A stretch of DNA of 64,000 nucleotides from Acidaminobacter sp964416305 (lineage in GTDB: Bacteria > Bacillota > Clostridia > Peptostreptococcales > Acidaminobacteraceae): NCBI GenBank assembly GCA_964416305.1, contig CAYQDM010000003.1, positions 62,001 to 126,000 of the forward strand. Direction: 5' to 3'. Below the pieces are notes generated by a model. That model searched no databases. It had not been told where the DNA came from and saw only the letters and a list, made by a program, of their open reading frames with translations. The translations under genes and the position numbers were made by a program. This document shows, in pieces, positions 33,000-42,835 of the stretch (position 1 is the stretch's first letter; every line of letters starts with the position of its first letter).

Positions 33000-35474
33000 G
33001 TGCGTGATCAACCATTGAATCAGAATCAGCCGGTCATGCTGGCTGACGTCATTGTGCTGAAAATGACACGTTCACTGGATCAGCTGTTTACCTACAGGAT
33101 CCCGAAGGCGCTCTCCTCAGAGGTGGTCGTCGGCAGTAAAGTAGTTGTTCCCTTCGGTGCAGGTGATTCTACCCATGAAGCGGTTGTAGTCAATAAGCGG
33201 GTATCGGAAGACGGTGAACAACTGGAAAAGTTTAAGTCGGTTCAAAGTGTCTGTGATATGACAGCTGCGCTGGACGAACACCGCGTAAAGCTGGCGCTTT
33301 GGATCCGTGAGCATTATTTGACCAATTATGCACAGGCAGCCTCTTTGCTTCTTCCAAGCGGGACTGTGATCAAGCGGGATTATAAGCTTACTTTTAATCA
33401 TAGCACTGACCCGCTGCAACTGGCTGATCTCAGTGATCCGGAGCGCGAATTCCTGGATGGACTAAGCGCCAAGCCGCTGATGCAGAGCGAGCTCAGCGAC
33501 ACTCAGACAGCTTTGATGAAGCGGTGTTTGAAAAAAGGCGTGATTCTGCGGGAAGAGCATTTGACTACCGCGGTGAGAGAACGCTATAACCGGTTTTTCA
33601 GTCTCACTGCGCCTGGTGAAGTCAATTCGTGGCTGGAGAGAATTCCAAAAAACCAGACTGTGAAACGCGCTGTCCTTGAAATGCTGAGAGATTATGGACG
33701 TGTAGAAGAATCCCGGCTTAAAAAAGAAGTAAAAGCCACCGCAGCAGGACTTAAGAAACTCGAGGAAGAAGGGCGGATTCAATCCGAAACAGAAGAAGCC
33801 TTTGCTTTTCCGACATATTACGATTCCGGAAAAACCAATGCTTTCGTTGCCTTTTCCTCAGAACAGAAAGCGGTTTATGATGTAATCAGCAACAGTGTGA
33901 TAAATAATGAGCCCAGCTCTTTTCTGCTTCACGGGGTCACCGGCAGCGGAAAAACCGAGGTTTATATGGAACTCGCAGATTTATCTATAGCTGGGGGGCG
34001 TCAGGTTATAATTCTGGTTCCGGAAATTTCACTGACCCCTCAGCTGGTGGATCGCTTCAGAAGGCGGTTTGGAGATCGCATCGCCATTTTGCACAGCCGG
34101 ATGAATGCGTCTCAGCGGTTTGACCAATGGCGTGCCATTGGCAGAGGCGACTATGATATTGTCATAGGGCCCAGGTCGGCGTTGTTTGCGCCTTGCAAAG
34201 CCATTGGCCTCATAGTGGTGGACGAGGCACACGACAGCTCCTATAAGTCAGACCAGGCGCCCAAATATCATGCGGTGGAAGTGGCGAAGACCCTCAGCAG
34301 CCTTCATGGCGCGCCGCTGATCCTCGGTTCTGCCACACCGGGCATCGAGCAGTACCATGAAGCGAGATGCGGCCAGCATCAGCTGGTGGAAATGCATAAG
34401 CGTTTCAGTCAGGTGCCGCTGCCAAAGGTGGAAATCGTCGACATGCGTCTTGAGTTGATGTCGGGCAACCGTTCCATGTTCAGCAGGCAGCTGGAGGCCG
34501 CCATCACAGAAACCCTGGAGCGAGGCCAGCAGATTATGCTGCTCCTCAACCGGAAAGGCTATCACACGTTCATTTCATGTCGAAGCTGCGGTTATGCCCT
34601 GAAATGTCCGAATTGCGATATCAGCCTGATCTTTCACAAAGGACAGAATCACGCCCGGTGCAGTTACTGCCATTATCGATCGTCGATCCCTGTGATATGT
34701 CCGGAGTGCGGCAGCCGCTATTTTAAATTTTATGGGAGCGGCACAGAGAAGGTTGAAGAGGCGTTTATTGAGAATTTCCCTGAGATCTCGACAGCCAGGA
34801 TGGACAGTGAATCCCTGGCTAAGAAAGGTGCCCTTGAAGAAATTCTGGCGGATTTTGAATCCGGAAAGACCAGGGTCTTAATTGGAACTCAATTGATTTC
34901 AAAAGGACTTGATTTTGCCAATGTAGGTCTCGTGGGCGTCATACTGGCGGATGTGACACTGAATCTTCCGGATTTTCAGGCGTCTGAAAGAACCTTTCAA
35001 TTGATGACACAAGTCAGCGGCAGGTCAGGCAGGGCTAAGACCCAAGGCAGAGTGGTCGTTCAAACCTATGTCCCTGAACATTTTGCCATAGTCAGGGCGG
35101 CTGAGCACAATTATATTGGCTTTTATGAAGAGGAGATGGGCATCCGAAAAGCCTTTGGATATCCGCCTTATTTACAGATGGCCAACATCATCCTTTCGGG
35201 TTTTAAACCGGAGGCAGTCGAGAAAAGTGCAGCGTCTTTATACGAGTGGCTAAAGTCTAAATTGCCATCTGAAATATTGAAAAAGGGTGATCTGGAAATA
35301 CTAGGACCCCATCCGGCAGTCTATGGCAAAATAAAAAATAGATATCGATGGCAAATTATAATAAAATATAAGGAAGAGATGCTTCAAGTGCTGGAAAAGA
35401 TTCTTCGAAGTCTTCCGGCAGACCGCCAGGATGTAAGATCCACTGTGGACATCAAAGCGATCAGCGTCTTGTAA
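33000..35474 (+). CDS. priA: PriA, primosomal helicase
   Basis: 3'-5' DNA helicase that restarts stalled replication forks. An N-terminal DNA-binding domain is followed by Walker A GVTGSGKTE (near residue 315), DEAH at 408, and the zinc-binding insertion with four Cys pairs between about residues 525 and 575 (CRSC, CPNC, CSYC, CPEC). Helicase C motifs follow (LIGTQLISKGLDF, QVSGRSGRA). GTG 33000 is chosen because TGGAGGTG is six bases upstream. In-frame GTGs at 32985 and 32991 are part of that site. Confidence 0.95.
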   Translation: MRDQPLNQNQPVMLADVIVLKMTRSLDQLFTYRIPKALSSEVVVGSKVVVPFGAGDSTHEAVVVNKRVSEDGEQLEKFKSVQSVCDMTAALDEHRVKLALWIREHYLTNYAQAASLLLPSGTVIKRDYKLTFNHSTDPLQLADLSDPEREFLDGLSAKPLMQSELSDTQTALMKRCLKKGVILREEHLTTAVRERYNRFFSLTAPGEVNSWLERIPKNQTVKRAVLEMLRDYGRVEESRLKKEVKATAAGLKKLEEEGRIQSETEEAFAFPTYYDSGKTNAFVAFSSEQKAVYDVISNSVINNEPSSFLLHGVTGSGKTEVYMELADLSIAGGRQVIILVPEISLTPQLVDRFRRRFGDRIAILHSRMNASQRFDQWRAIGRGDYDIVIGPRSALFAPCKAIGLIVVDEAHDSSYKSDQAPKYHAVEVAKTLSSLHGAPLILGSATPGIEQYHEARCGQHQLVEMHKRFSQVPLPKVEIVDMRLELMSGNRSMFSRQLEAAITETLERGQQIMLLLNRKGYHTFISCRSCGYALKCPNCDISLIFHKGQNHARCSYCHYRSSIPVICPECGSRYFKFYGSGTEKVEEAFIENFPEISTARMDSESLAKKGALEEILADFESGKTRVLIGTQLISKGLDFANVGLVGVILADVTLNLPDFQASERTFQLMTQVSGRSGRAKTQGRVVVQTYVPEHFAIVRAAEHNYIGFYEEEMGIRKAFGYPPYLQMANIILSGFKPEAVEKSAASLYEWLKSKLPSEILKKGDLEILGPHPAVYGKIKNRYRWQIIIKYKEEMLQVLEKILRSLPADRQDVRSTVDIKAISVL

Positions 35475-35535
35475 CTATGGGGCTTCAGTCGATTCAAAAC
35501 TGTGGTGACGCACAGGTAAGGAGGATTATTACAGA

Positions 35536-35988
35536 ATGGCAATCAGAAATATTAGGACCGAAGGTGACGAGGTTCTTAGAAAACGGTCAAAGGAAGTTGC
35601 GGTTATAGATCAAAAAATCAAGGATCTGGTTGAAGATATGATCGATACCATGTATCATGCGGAAGGCGTAGGTTTAGCGGCGCCTCAGGTGGGTATTCTT
35701 AAGCGAATCGCCGTCATAGATGTTTATGATGACACAGGTGTCAAAGTACTGATCAATCCCAAAATTATCAGAGAAGAAGGCGAACAGTTCGAAGTGGAGG
35801 GCTGTCTGAGTGTGCCTGAGCGGGCGGGTACTGTGCGAAGACCTGCCAAAGTCTGGGTAGAGGCTCTCAACGAACATGGTGAGATCTATGTCGTTGAAGG
35901 TGAAGACCTGTTAGCCAGGGCACTTTGTCATGAAATCGATCACCTGGACGGCGTTTTGTTCATTGACAAGCTCATTGAGGAGGCGTAA
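35536..35988 (+). CDS. def: Def, peptide deformylase
   Basis: Metalloenzyme that removes formyl groups from nascent N-terminal methionine. All three family motifs are visible: GVGLAAPQVG, EGCLSVP (metal Cys) and HEIDHLDG (metal His residues and catalytic Glu). 150 residues matches type 1B enzymes. It has a GTAAGGAGG site and is followed 8 bases later by fmt, the enzyme that adds the formyl group to initiator tRNA. Confidence 0.96.
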   Translation: MAIRNIRTEGDEVLRKRSKEVAVIDQKIKDLVEDMIDTMYHAEGVGLAAPQVGILKRIAVIDVYDDTGVKVLINPKIIREEGEQFEVEGCLSVPERAGTVRRPAKVWVEALNEHGEIYVVEGEDLLARALCHEIDHLDGVLFIDKLIEEA

Positions 35989-35996
35989 CAATCAAC

Positions 35997-36947
35997 ATGA
36001 AAATTGTGTTTATGGGAACGCCTGAATTTGCTGTGCCGTGTCTTGAGGCGTGTATTGACTTTGAAGACGCTGAAGTCACAGCAGTTTTTACACAGCCGGA
36101 CAGGCCGAGCGGCAGAGGAAACAAATTGACGCCGCCCCCTGTCAAAGTGGCTGCAGTGCGTGCCGGTATCCCTGTCTATCAGCCGGAAAGAATAAAGAGC
36201 AGCGAAGCCATGGAAATTTTAAAAGCACTGCAGCCTGATTTGATCGTCGTCGTTGCCTATGGACAGATCCTTTCTCAGGAGATTCTTGAGTTGCCTGATC
36301 ATGGCTGCATCAATGTTCATGCCTCGCTGCTTCCCAGACTCAGAGGCGCTTCTCCCATTCAGTGGTCCATTGTCAGCGGTGAGACCGAGACCGGTGTCAC
36401 GATTATGAAAATGAGTGCCGGGTTAGATGAAGGGGATATGCTTTTTAAGGAAGCCGTGGAACTGACAGCCACAGTGACTGGGGGAGAACTTCACGATCAA
36501 TTGATGGAAGTAGGCGCGGCTGTTCTGACCAAAACGTTGGAAGCCATAAGAGAAAACGGTTTGAGTCCGGAACCGCAAGTCCATGAACTTTCAACATATG
36601 CGCCTAAGATCGACAAGAAAATGGCTGAAATTGACTGGCACAGGACTGCGGATGAAATTAGCGCTCAAGCCCGGGGATTTGATCCTTGGCCGGCGGCCGT
36701 GACTACCTATGGCGATGTCCGCCTGAAATTATTTAAACCAGTCGTCATTAAGCTGAGTCAAGATGATGAATTCTCGGAGGCCAAACCCGGCACTATTATT
36801 GATGTCAGCCGCGACTGTTTTACAGTGAAGACCGGACAGAATGCCGTCAGGTTCTACGAAATTCAGGCACCTGGATCCAGGAGAATGAAGGTGTCAGACT
36901 ATTTGCTGGGACACCGTCTGGACATAGGGGCGCGTTTGGGCGCCTAA
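35997..36947 (+). CDS. fmt: Fmt, methionyl-tRNA formyltransferase
   Basis: Formylates initiator Met-tRNA using 10-formyltetrahydrofolate. The N-terminal domain begins MKIVFMGTPEFAVPCL, with the folate-binding INVHASLLPRLRGASPIQWSI region containing the catalytic Asn and His, and the C-terminal anticodon-side domain follows (ARGFDPWPAAVT). Length 316 residues. It forms a tight pair with def, with AGGAGGCG at the def stop as its ribosome site. Confidence 0.96.
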   Translation: MKIVFMGTPEFAVPCLEACIDFEDAEVTAVFTQPDRPSGRGNKLTPPPVKVAAVRAGIPVYQPERIKSSEAMEILKALQPDLIVVVAYGQILSQEILELPDHGCINVHASLLPRLRGASPIQWSIVSGETETGVTIMKMSAGLDEGDMLFKEAVELTATVTGGELHDQLMEVGAAVLTKTLEAIRENGLSPEPQVHELSTYAPKIDKKMAEIDWHRTADEISAQARGFDPWPAAVTTYGDVRLKLFKPVVIKLSQDDEFSEAKPGTIIDVSRDCFTVKTGQNAVRFYEIQAPGSRRMKVSDYLLGHRLDIGARLGA

Positions 36948-36978
36948 GGCAATTCTTGGGCAACAACAATGACTGATT

Positions 36979-37006
36979 GGAGGCTTATCATAGAAGCTTC
37001 CGTTTT
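36979..37006 (+). terminator. Likely terminator after fmt
   Basis: GGAGGCTT (36979-36986), ATCATAG loop, AAGCTTCC (36994-37001) with one G-U pair, then GTTTTGC. The T run is short. Confidence 0.5.
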
Positions 37007-37055
37007 GCTGCTTTATACAATTTAATTCAACACAATCCTTTAGGAGGTTGTCAAA

Positions 37056-37757
37056 ATGAGTGGTTATATGGGAACCGCCGGTTCACTGGGATTTTTGCTC
37101 CTGATTCCGGTTTATATTTTCGCAATGATCGCACAAGTTCAGGTTAAAAGTACCTTTACAAAGTTCGCACGTGTCGGATCTTACAGGCGAATGAAGGGCG
37201 TCGAGGTCGCAAGAGCCATACTGGATCGAAATGGTCTGCAGGACGTCATTGTTGAGCCTGTTGCAGGCTCACTGACTGACCATTACGATCCTCGGAACAA
37301 CAGGATCCGTCTGTCTCAAACGGTCTACGGCAGTGACAGCATTGCGGCAATCAGCGTTGCTGCCCATGAAGTGGGGCATGCCATACAATACGCCACAGGT
37401 TACAAACCTATCCGATTCAGAAATGCCTTTTTGCCTGTGGCAAATCTTGGCAGCGGTGTTCTTCCCATATTGATTATGGCTGGTTTTTTCTTCAGAATTG
37501 TGCCTCTTGTGGATCTGGGCATTCTGTTTTATCTCTTCGCTGTCCTTTTTCACATTGTCACACTGCCAATTGAGTTTAATGCCAGTTCAAGAGCTATTGC
37601 TGAATTGGTGGATGGCCATTATATTCTGGATGAGGAAATATCCAATTCCAAAAAAGTTCTTGGCGCAGCGGCCAGAACCTATGTTGCCAGCGCTGCGGTA
37701 TCTGTCATGGAACTTGTGCGTCTGCTGCTGATTCGGGATCGCATGTCCAGGGACTGA
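37056..37757 (+). CDS. Membrane zinc metallopeptidase, YugP type
   Basis: 233-residue membrane protein. An N-terminal helix (GSLGFLLLIPVYIFAMIAQ) is followed by the zinc site HEVGH at residues 104-108 and two or three hydrophobic segments (about 137-180). It matches the Zn_peptidase_2 family (YugP), whose substrates are not established. Strong TTAGGAGG site before ATG 37056. It is commonly found next to fmt and rsmB in Clostridia. Confidence 0.9.
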   Translation: MSGYMGTAGSLGFLLLIPVYIFAMIAQVQVKSTFTKFARVGSYRRMKGVEVARAILDRNGLQDVIVEPVAGSLTDHYDPRNNRIRLSQTVYGSDSIAAISVAAHEVGHAIQYATGYKPIRFRNAFLPVANLGSGVLPILIMAGFFFRIVPLVDLGILFYLFAVLFHIVTLPIEFNASSRAIAELVDGHYILDEEISNSKKVLGAAARTYVASAAVSVMELVRLLLIRDRMSRD

Positions 37758-37799
37758 TTGAAGTTAATATTGATTTAAAGGAAATCTATCTTTCGGATC

Positions 37800-37839
37800 G
37801 TCGCAGAGCAGGCTTAACGTCAGTTATGCCTGCCGCGAC
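37800..37839 (+). other. Stem-loop in the peptidase-rsmB gap
   Basis: GTCGC (37800-37804) pairs with GCGAC (37835-37839) and GCAGGC (37808-37813) with GCCTGC (37828-37833), with a small internal loop and a 14-base apical loop. No T run follows, so it is not a standard terminator. Function unknown. Confidence 0.5.
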
Positions 37840-37870
37840 AGTCTGGAACTTTGAAATGGAGTAGATCATC

Positions 37871-39232
37871 ATGCCATCCCCGAATAATCCAAAGCATTCG
37901 CGAGCCATTCAAAAACTCACAAGCCGGCAAGCTGCCGTAGAATTGCTCATGGACATTGAGCATAAGGCCTTATTGTCCAGTGACGCGGTGTTTAATCTGT
38001 CGAGGCAGCACGTGATGTCTTCTGAAGACCGCCGTCTCGCGGTCAGGTTGATTTATGGTGTTTTGGAACAGAAACTATTATTGGATTATAAGCTTCAACA
38101 GGTCTCAAAGACGAAACTTTCAAAACTCGACCCCTACATTCATATGATTTTGAGAGTGTCGCTCTATCAGCTTTTATTTATGGACCGAATCCCGGAGTCT
38201 GCGGTCGTCAACGAGGCTGTCAAAATGTCCAAGAAAAAGGGTCAGCACCTCAGCGGTTTCGTCAACGGGGTACTCAGAAATTTTCAGAGATCAAAGGAAA
38301 CTTTAAAACTGCCTGAGCGGTCTGAAGATGAAATTAACTATTTATCCATCACAACCTCACATCCTCAGTGGCTTGTGAAGCGCTGGATCTCCAAATTCGG
38401 AACTGAATTCAGTGAAGCGCTGATGAAGTCTGACAACCTTACACCGCCTCTTACAGTCCGCGTGAACCGCCTTAAATCCAAGCCGGATGAGGTAAGGGAG
38501 AAACTTGCAAATAGTGGCATAACCTCAGAGTCCAGCCGGTTCTTTGATTATGCGCTGATCGTGCATTCCGGACAGGACCTTGTCATTCAGGACTGGCCTG
38601 TTTTTATTGAAGGAGAGCTTTACGTTCAGGACATAGCCTCCATGATGGTCACAGAAGTGATGGACCCTCAGCCGGGAGAGCGTATCCTGGACATGTGTGC
38701 AGCTCCCGGCAGCAAAACGACACATATGGCAGAGAAAATGAACAATCAGGGCACGATCATTGCCCGGGATGTATCAGATAAAAAGCTTCAAAAAATCAAG
38801 GAAAACGCAGGCCGTTTGGGAATTTCAATAATACATCCCGAAGTTGGCGACGGTTTGATCCTGGACCTCGACGCGGTGGATGCGTATGACCGCGTGCTGC
38901 TGGATGCGCCATGCTCAGGTCTTGGCATTATTCGCAGAAAACCGGAAATTCGTTTCAGACGGCAGCCTGAGGATCTGGCGGCACTCGTGAAACTGCAGAC
39001 GAAGCTGCTTGAGAACGCTTCGCGTTACGTCAAACAGGGCGGGATTCTGGTTTACAGCACGTGTTCGGTGGATCCGGATGAAAATGAAGGTGTCGTAACA
39101 GCTTTCCTGGCATCCAATGCCGAGTACAAGCTGATGGATACGCCGTGGTCAGATGAAGATGGATTAATCAGACTCTATCCGAGCGTCCATCAAACAGATG
39201 GTTTCTTTATCGCTAAAATGGTTAGAGTCTAA
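37871..39232 (+). CDS. rsmB: RsmB (Sun), 16S rRNA m5C967 methyltransferase
   Basis: The N-terminal NusB-like domain (about residues 10-140) is followed by the RsmB/NOP2 methyltransferase domain with the SAM motif ILDMCAAPGSKTTHMAEKM, the DAPCSGLG motif and the catalytic Cys in STCSVDPDENE. 453 residues is typical. It starts the unit rsmB-phosphatase-kinase-rsgA-rpe-thiN, the same order as in Bacillus. Confidence 0.95.
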   Translation: MPSPNNPKHSRAIQKLTSRQAAVELLMDIEHKALLSSDAVFNLSRQHVMSSEDRRLAVRLIYGVLEQKLLLDYKLQQVSKTKLSKLDPYIHMILRVSLYQLLFMDRIPESAVVNEAVKMSKKKGQHLSGFVNGVLRNFQRSKETLKLPERSEDEINYLSITTSHPQWLVKRWISKFGTEFSEALMKSDNLTPPLTVRVNRLKSKPDEVREKLANSGITSESSRFFDYALIVHSGQDLVIQDWPVFIEGELYVQDIASMMVTEVMDPQPGERILDMCAAPGSKTTHMAEKMNNQGTIIARDVSDKKLQKIKENAGRLGISIIHPEVGDGLILDLDAVDAYDRVLLDAPCSGLGIIRRKPEIRFRRQPEDLAALVKLQTKLLENASRYVKQGGILVYSTCSVDPDENEGVVTAFLASNAEYKLMDTPWSDEDGLIRLYPSVHQTDGFFIAKMVRV

Positions 39233-39250
39233 TATAAAGAGGTGGTTCAG

Positions 39251-39985
39251 GTGAAAGCAGCAGGCATATCCCATATTGGAAACATAAGAACGAACAACGA
39301 AGATGCCTATTATCTCAACGAACAGCATAATTTGATTGCTGTAGCGGATGGCATGGGTGGTCACAAAGCGGGAGAGATCGCCAGCAGTATTGCTATAGAG
39401 GCTATTGCGTCCCTAATAGCCATAAAAGACCAGCATTCAATCATGCCGGCAGAAGTGTTCAGAAAAGTTTTCTCGGAAGCCAATCAACGCATTTGGAATA
39501 AAGCCCATGATACCGAGGACTGCAAAGGGATGGGCACGACCCTGACTTCGGCATGGATAGTAGAGGACCTCGCTTATGTCGCGCACGTAGGTGATTCCCG
39601 CGCTTACTTAATCCACGACGGCAGGATTCGTCAGGTGACGAGGGATCATACCTTAGTGGAGGAGCTCATCAAAACTGGTTCCATTGACCGCGAGTCTGCT
39701 CTCAGCCATCCCCAGAAAAATGTGCTCATGAAAGCTGTGGGTGCGGACGACGGTATTTCCCCGGACCTTCATGAAATTGAGGTTTATGAGGGTGATATTA
39801 TTTTATTGTGTTCAGATGGATTGACCCATTACCTTAAAGACTTTGAGATTGTTGATTTGCTCTCCAAAGAAACAACTCTGGAGGCGTCTTTAAATCTTAT
39901 GACTGAACTAGCACTTGAACGTGGCGGCGCTGACAATATAACCGCTGTAGCCATCAGGATTGATAAACTGGGAGGTGATCGCTAG
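39251..39985 (+). CDS. prpC: PP2C-family protein serine/threonine phosphatase (PrpC/Stp type)
   Basis: Metal-dependent phosphatase that opposes the PASTA kinase encoded next. PPM motifs: NEDAYYL, DGMGGHKAGE, GDSRAYLI, SDGLTHYL and GGADNITAVAI, which together carry the metal-binding Asp residues. GTG 39251 is preferred because AAGAGGTGG lies upstream; an in-frame GTG at 39242 is part of it. The stop overlaps the GTG of the kinase gene by one base (TAGTG). Confidence 0.94.
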   Translation: MKAAGISHIGNIRTNNEDAYYLNEQHNLIAVADGMGGHKAGEIASSIAIEAIASLIAIKDQHSIMPAEVFRKVFSEANQRIWNKAHDTEDCKGMGTTLTSAWIVEDLAYVAHVGDSRAYLIHDGRIRQVTRDHTLVEELIKTGSIDRESALSHPQKNVLMKAVGADDGISPDLHEIEVYEGDIILLCSDGLTHYLKDFEIVDLLSKETTLEASLNLMTELALERGGADNITAVAIRIDKLGGDR

Positions 39986-41952
39986 TGGATCGTATCATCG
40001 GACGCATTTTGAAGAATAGGTATGAGATCCTGGACAAAATTGGCGACGGCGGTATGGCACTCGTCTATCGCGCTAAAGATACCTTGCTTGATCGTGATGT
40101 CGCCATTAAAATCCTGCGGCCTGAATTCGTCTCAGATGAGGAATTTATTCGGAAGTTCGACAAGGAAAGCAAGGCGGCTGCCAGTTTGAGCCATCCTTCC
40201 ATCGTCAGTGTCTATGACGTCGGTCATGAAGACGACCTTCGCTATATCGTCATGGAATACGTAAAAGGCGCTACCCTGAAGCGGTATATCAAGGAGTATG
40301 AAGGTTTCTTTGAGAACAGAGAGATTATCCGCGTCGGGAAGCAGATTGCCAGAGCCCTTGAAAATGCACATGCAAACCATATAGTTCACCGCGACATCAA
40401 ACCCCACAACATCTTGATTGGGACAGACGGGACAGTCAAAGTTGCGGATTTTGGCATAGCAAGAGCCATAACCTCTTCGACCATCATAAATACAACGGAT
40501 ATGATGGGCTCAGTGCATTATGCATCGCCGGAACAGTCCAGGGGCGGTTTTGTGGACGAGAAATCAGACATCTATTCCCTGGGCATTTTGATGTATGAAA
40601 TGGCGGCAAAAAGGCTGCCTTTCGAGGGCGAATCTGCTGTCGCCGTCGCGCTGAAGCATTTGAAAGAGGAAGTCAGACCGCCTTCGGATTTTAACCCTGG
40701 ACTGAGTGTCGGCCTCGAAGGCGTGATTTTGAAAGCCATTCAAAAAAACCCGGAATTCAGATATGCCAATGTGACGGAAATGTTGAACGATCTGGATGAA
40801 GTTCTTCTCAGGCCGGATCACATTGTCATGATTGAAGGATCAGATGATGACGCCAAAACCATGATGATCCCCAAAATTGATGAGGATCTGTTTTTTAGCG
40901 AAACCCGTTCAATTGAAAATACAAATCCAACGCGATTCGCCAATCGCAGATCCACTGACAATGTGGAAGCAGTTCAGCCGGTTGTGGAGAAAGCGGATAA
41001 AAAAAGACTGTTCATAACTATTGCACTTGCTTTAATTGCGGCTGTCATCTTCATAGGCGCTGGCTTCGTTATGAAGAATTTACTGGAGGAGAGCCAGCCT
41101 ACTGCGGTGCCGAATGTGACCGGACTGGATTTAGAGGTTGCCCTGCAGCTCCTGGAAGACCATGGTTTTAAAGGCGAGGTCGGCGACAAGATTTATTCCG
41201 GTTCCTATGCTCCAAATGAGGTCATTTCACAGTCCCATGAAGAGGGGACTCTGCTTAAGCCGGGATATACTATTTCTCTAACTCTCAGCCTTGGCACTGA
41301 ACTTTATGAGGTGCCTAATCTGGTTCAGAAACCCCTCGCAGAAGTCGAAATTCTGATCGTGAATGCCGGATTCAAGGTGGGGGATGTGGAACAAATTGAA
41401 AATGAGGCGCCTGAGGGCACCGTCATCAGTCAATCACCGTTTGCAGGCCTAAAAGAGCCAAAGAACACTTCAATTGACCTGTTTGTCAGCAAAGGCAAGG
41501 TGCCTGGAAAGAGCATAATGCCGACCATAGTCGGCAGTGCACTGGAAAGCGCAAGGATGACCCTCGAACAATACGGCATCACGGTGGGAGACGTCTCTTA
41601 TGACTTCAGTGATACTTTTGCCGCGAATCTGGTTATGTCCCAGAGTATTGAAGGCGGACGCGAAGTACAGCCGACTGACCGGGTCAACCTGGTCGTCAGC
41701 AAAGGCAAAGATCCGAATTCAACGCCGCAGCCAGTAGAGAAAACGCTGACCATTCCTTTGGATTATGAGAAAGATGAATTCGAGGTCAAAGTGGTTTTGG
41801 TCAAAGACGGCGCGTCAGAAATAGTCTATCAGAAGGTTCACAGCAAGTCAGAAGAGCGGGTTTCCGTGACCATCAGCGGGACAGGCACTGTTGGCATCAA
41901 CATTTATTTTGACGATGTCCTGGTCAGCTCCAATGAAGAGGTATTCAATTAA
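39985..41952 (+). CDS. prkC: PrkC/Stk-type membrane Ser/Thr kinase with three PASTA domains
   Basis: Envelope-sensing kinase. The cytoplasmic kinase domain (residues about 10-275) has Lys42 in VAIKIL, HRDIKPHNIL at 135 and the DFG motif. A membrane helix (about 341-365, FITIALALIAAVIFIGAGFV) leads to three extracellular PASTA domains (about 373-437, 439-505, 509-574), then a C-terminal beta domain of about 75 residues. PASTA domains bind muropeptides or lipid II in relatives. GTG start overlaps prpC and the stop overlaps rsgA, so all three are probably coupled. Confidence 0.95.
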   Translation: MDRIIGRILKNRYEILDKIGDGGMALVYRAKDTLLDRDVAIKILRPEFVSDEEFIRKFDKESKAAASLSHPSIVSVYDVGHEDDLRYIVMEYVKGATLKRYIKEYEGFFENREIIRVGKQIARALENAHANHIVHRDIKPHNILIGTDGTVKVADFGIARAITSSTIINTTDMMGSVHYASPEQSRGGFVDEKSDIYSLGILMYEMAAKRLPFEGESAVAVALKHLKEEVRPPSDFNPGLSVGLEGVILKAIQKNPEFRYANVTEMLNDLDEVLLRPDHIVMIEGSDDDAKTMMIPKIDEDLFFSETRSIENTNPTRFANRRSTDNVEAVQPVVEKADKKRLFITIALALIAAVIFIGAGFVMKNLLEESQPTAVPNVTGLDLEVALQLLEDHGFKGEVGDKIYSGSYAPNEVISQSHEEGTLLKPGYTISLTLSLGTELYEVPNLVQKPLAEVEILIVNAGFKVGDVEQIENEAPEGTVISQSPFAGLKEPKNTSIDLFVSKGKVPGKSIMPTIVGSALESARMTLEQYGITVGDVSYDFSDTFAANLVMSQSIEGGREVQPTDRVNLVVSKGKDPNSTPQPVEKTLTIPLDYEKDEFEVKVVLVKDGASEIVYQKVHSKSEERVSVTISGTGTVGINIYFDDVLVSSNEEVFN

Positions 41953-42833
41953 TGGGGGAAAAACTGTCTGAAGGTCGGATTGTCAAAGGGATTGCTGGAT
42001 TTTACTATGTTCAGGATCACACTGGAATTCTCGAATGTAAGGCACGTGGAAAGTTTAAAAAAATGGGACTGGTGCCGATGGTGGGGGATCGCGTCCTCTT
42101 CTCCAAACAGAACGGGTCCATTGAGGACATCCTGCCGAGAACTTCCGAACTACTGCGGCCGCCGGTGTCCAATGTCGATCAGGCTGTCATAGTGTTCGCG
42201 GTGCGTTTTCCGGATCCGAACATGGTTCTGCTGGACAAAATGACGGTCCTGGCTGTCAAGGAAGGCCTCGACGTGGTTCTCGTCTTCAACAAAGTGGATC
42301 TGGATGACGAAGAGTCCCAACTCTCAATGAATCTGGAGGAGATCTACGGCCCAACCGGCTTCAAAATTCTAACGACCTGTTCGCTCAGCGGCTATCATAT
42401 TGACGAGCTTAGGGCAATGCTCAGCGACAAAGTCTCTGTCTTCGCCGGGCCATCCGGTGTGGGCAAATCCTCACTGCTGAATGCCATTGAGCCTGGGCTT
42501 GCCCTCAAGACCGGTGCTGTCAGCGAAAAGATTCAGCGAGGAAAGCACACCACGCGTCACAGTGAGCTTTTGGAACTGGAAACCGGCGGATTCGTCGTTG
42601 ACACACCTGGTTTTACTTCTCTCGAGCTCAGGGATCTGGAAGATGACCTTCTCTCATCCTGTTTTCCTGATTTTGAACACTTGCCTGGCAATTGCCGCTT
42701 TGATGACTGTCTTCACCTTGAAGAACCGGACTGCAGGGTTCGTGAAGCTGTTAGAGACGGAAAACTTTCGCAGTCCAGATACAACTCATACACGCATATC
42801 ATGAATGAAATCAGGCAATCTAGGAGGTACTGA
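41952..42833 (+). CDS. rsgA: RsgA, ribosome small-subunit-dependent GTPase
   Basis: Circularly permuted GTPase that matures the 30S subunit. OB domain first, then NKVD before GPSGVGKSSLLNAI and DTPGFTSLEL (the permuted motif order), and a zinc finger near the C-terminus (CRFDDCLHLEEPDC with a His). 293 residues is normal. The ATG overlaps the prkC stop (TAATG). Confidence 0.95.
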   Translation: MGEKLSEGRIVKGIAGFYYVQDHTGILECKARGKFKKMGLVPMVGDRVLFSKQNGSIEDILPRTSELLRPPVSNVDQAVIVFAVRFPDPNMVLLDKMTVLAVKEGLDVVLVFNKVDLDDEESQLSMNLEEIYGPTGFKILTTCSLSGYHIDELRAMLSDKVSVFAGPSGVGKSSLLNAIEPGLALKTGAVSEKIQRGKHTTRHSELLELETGGFVVDTPGFTSLELRDLEDDLLSSCFPDFEHLPGNCRFDDCLHLEEPDCRVREAVRDGKLSQSRYNSYTHIMNEIRQSRRY

Positions 42834-42835
42834 AA

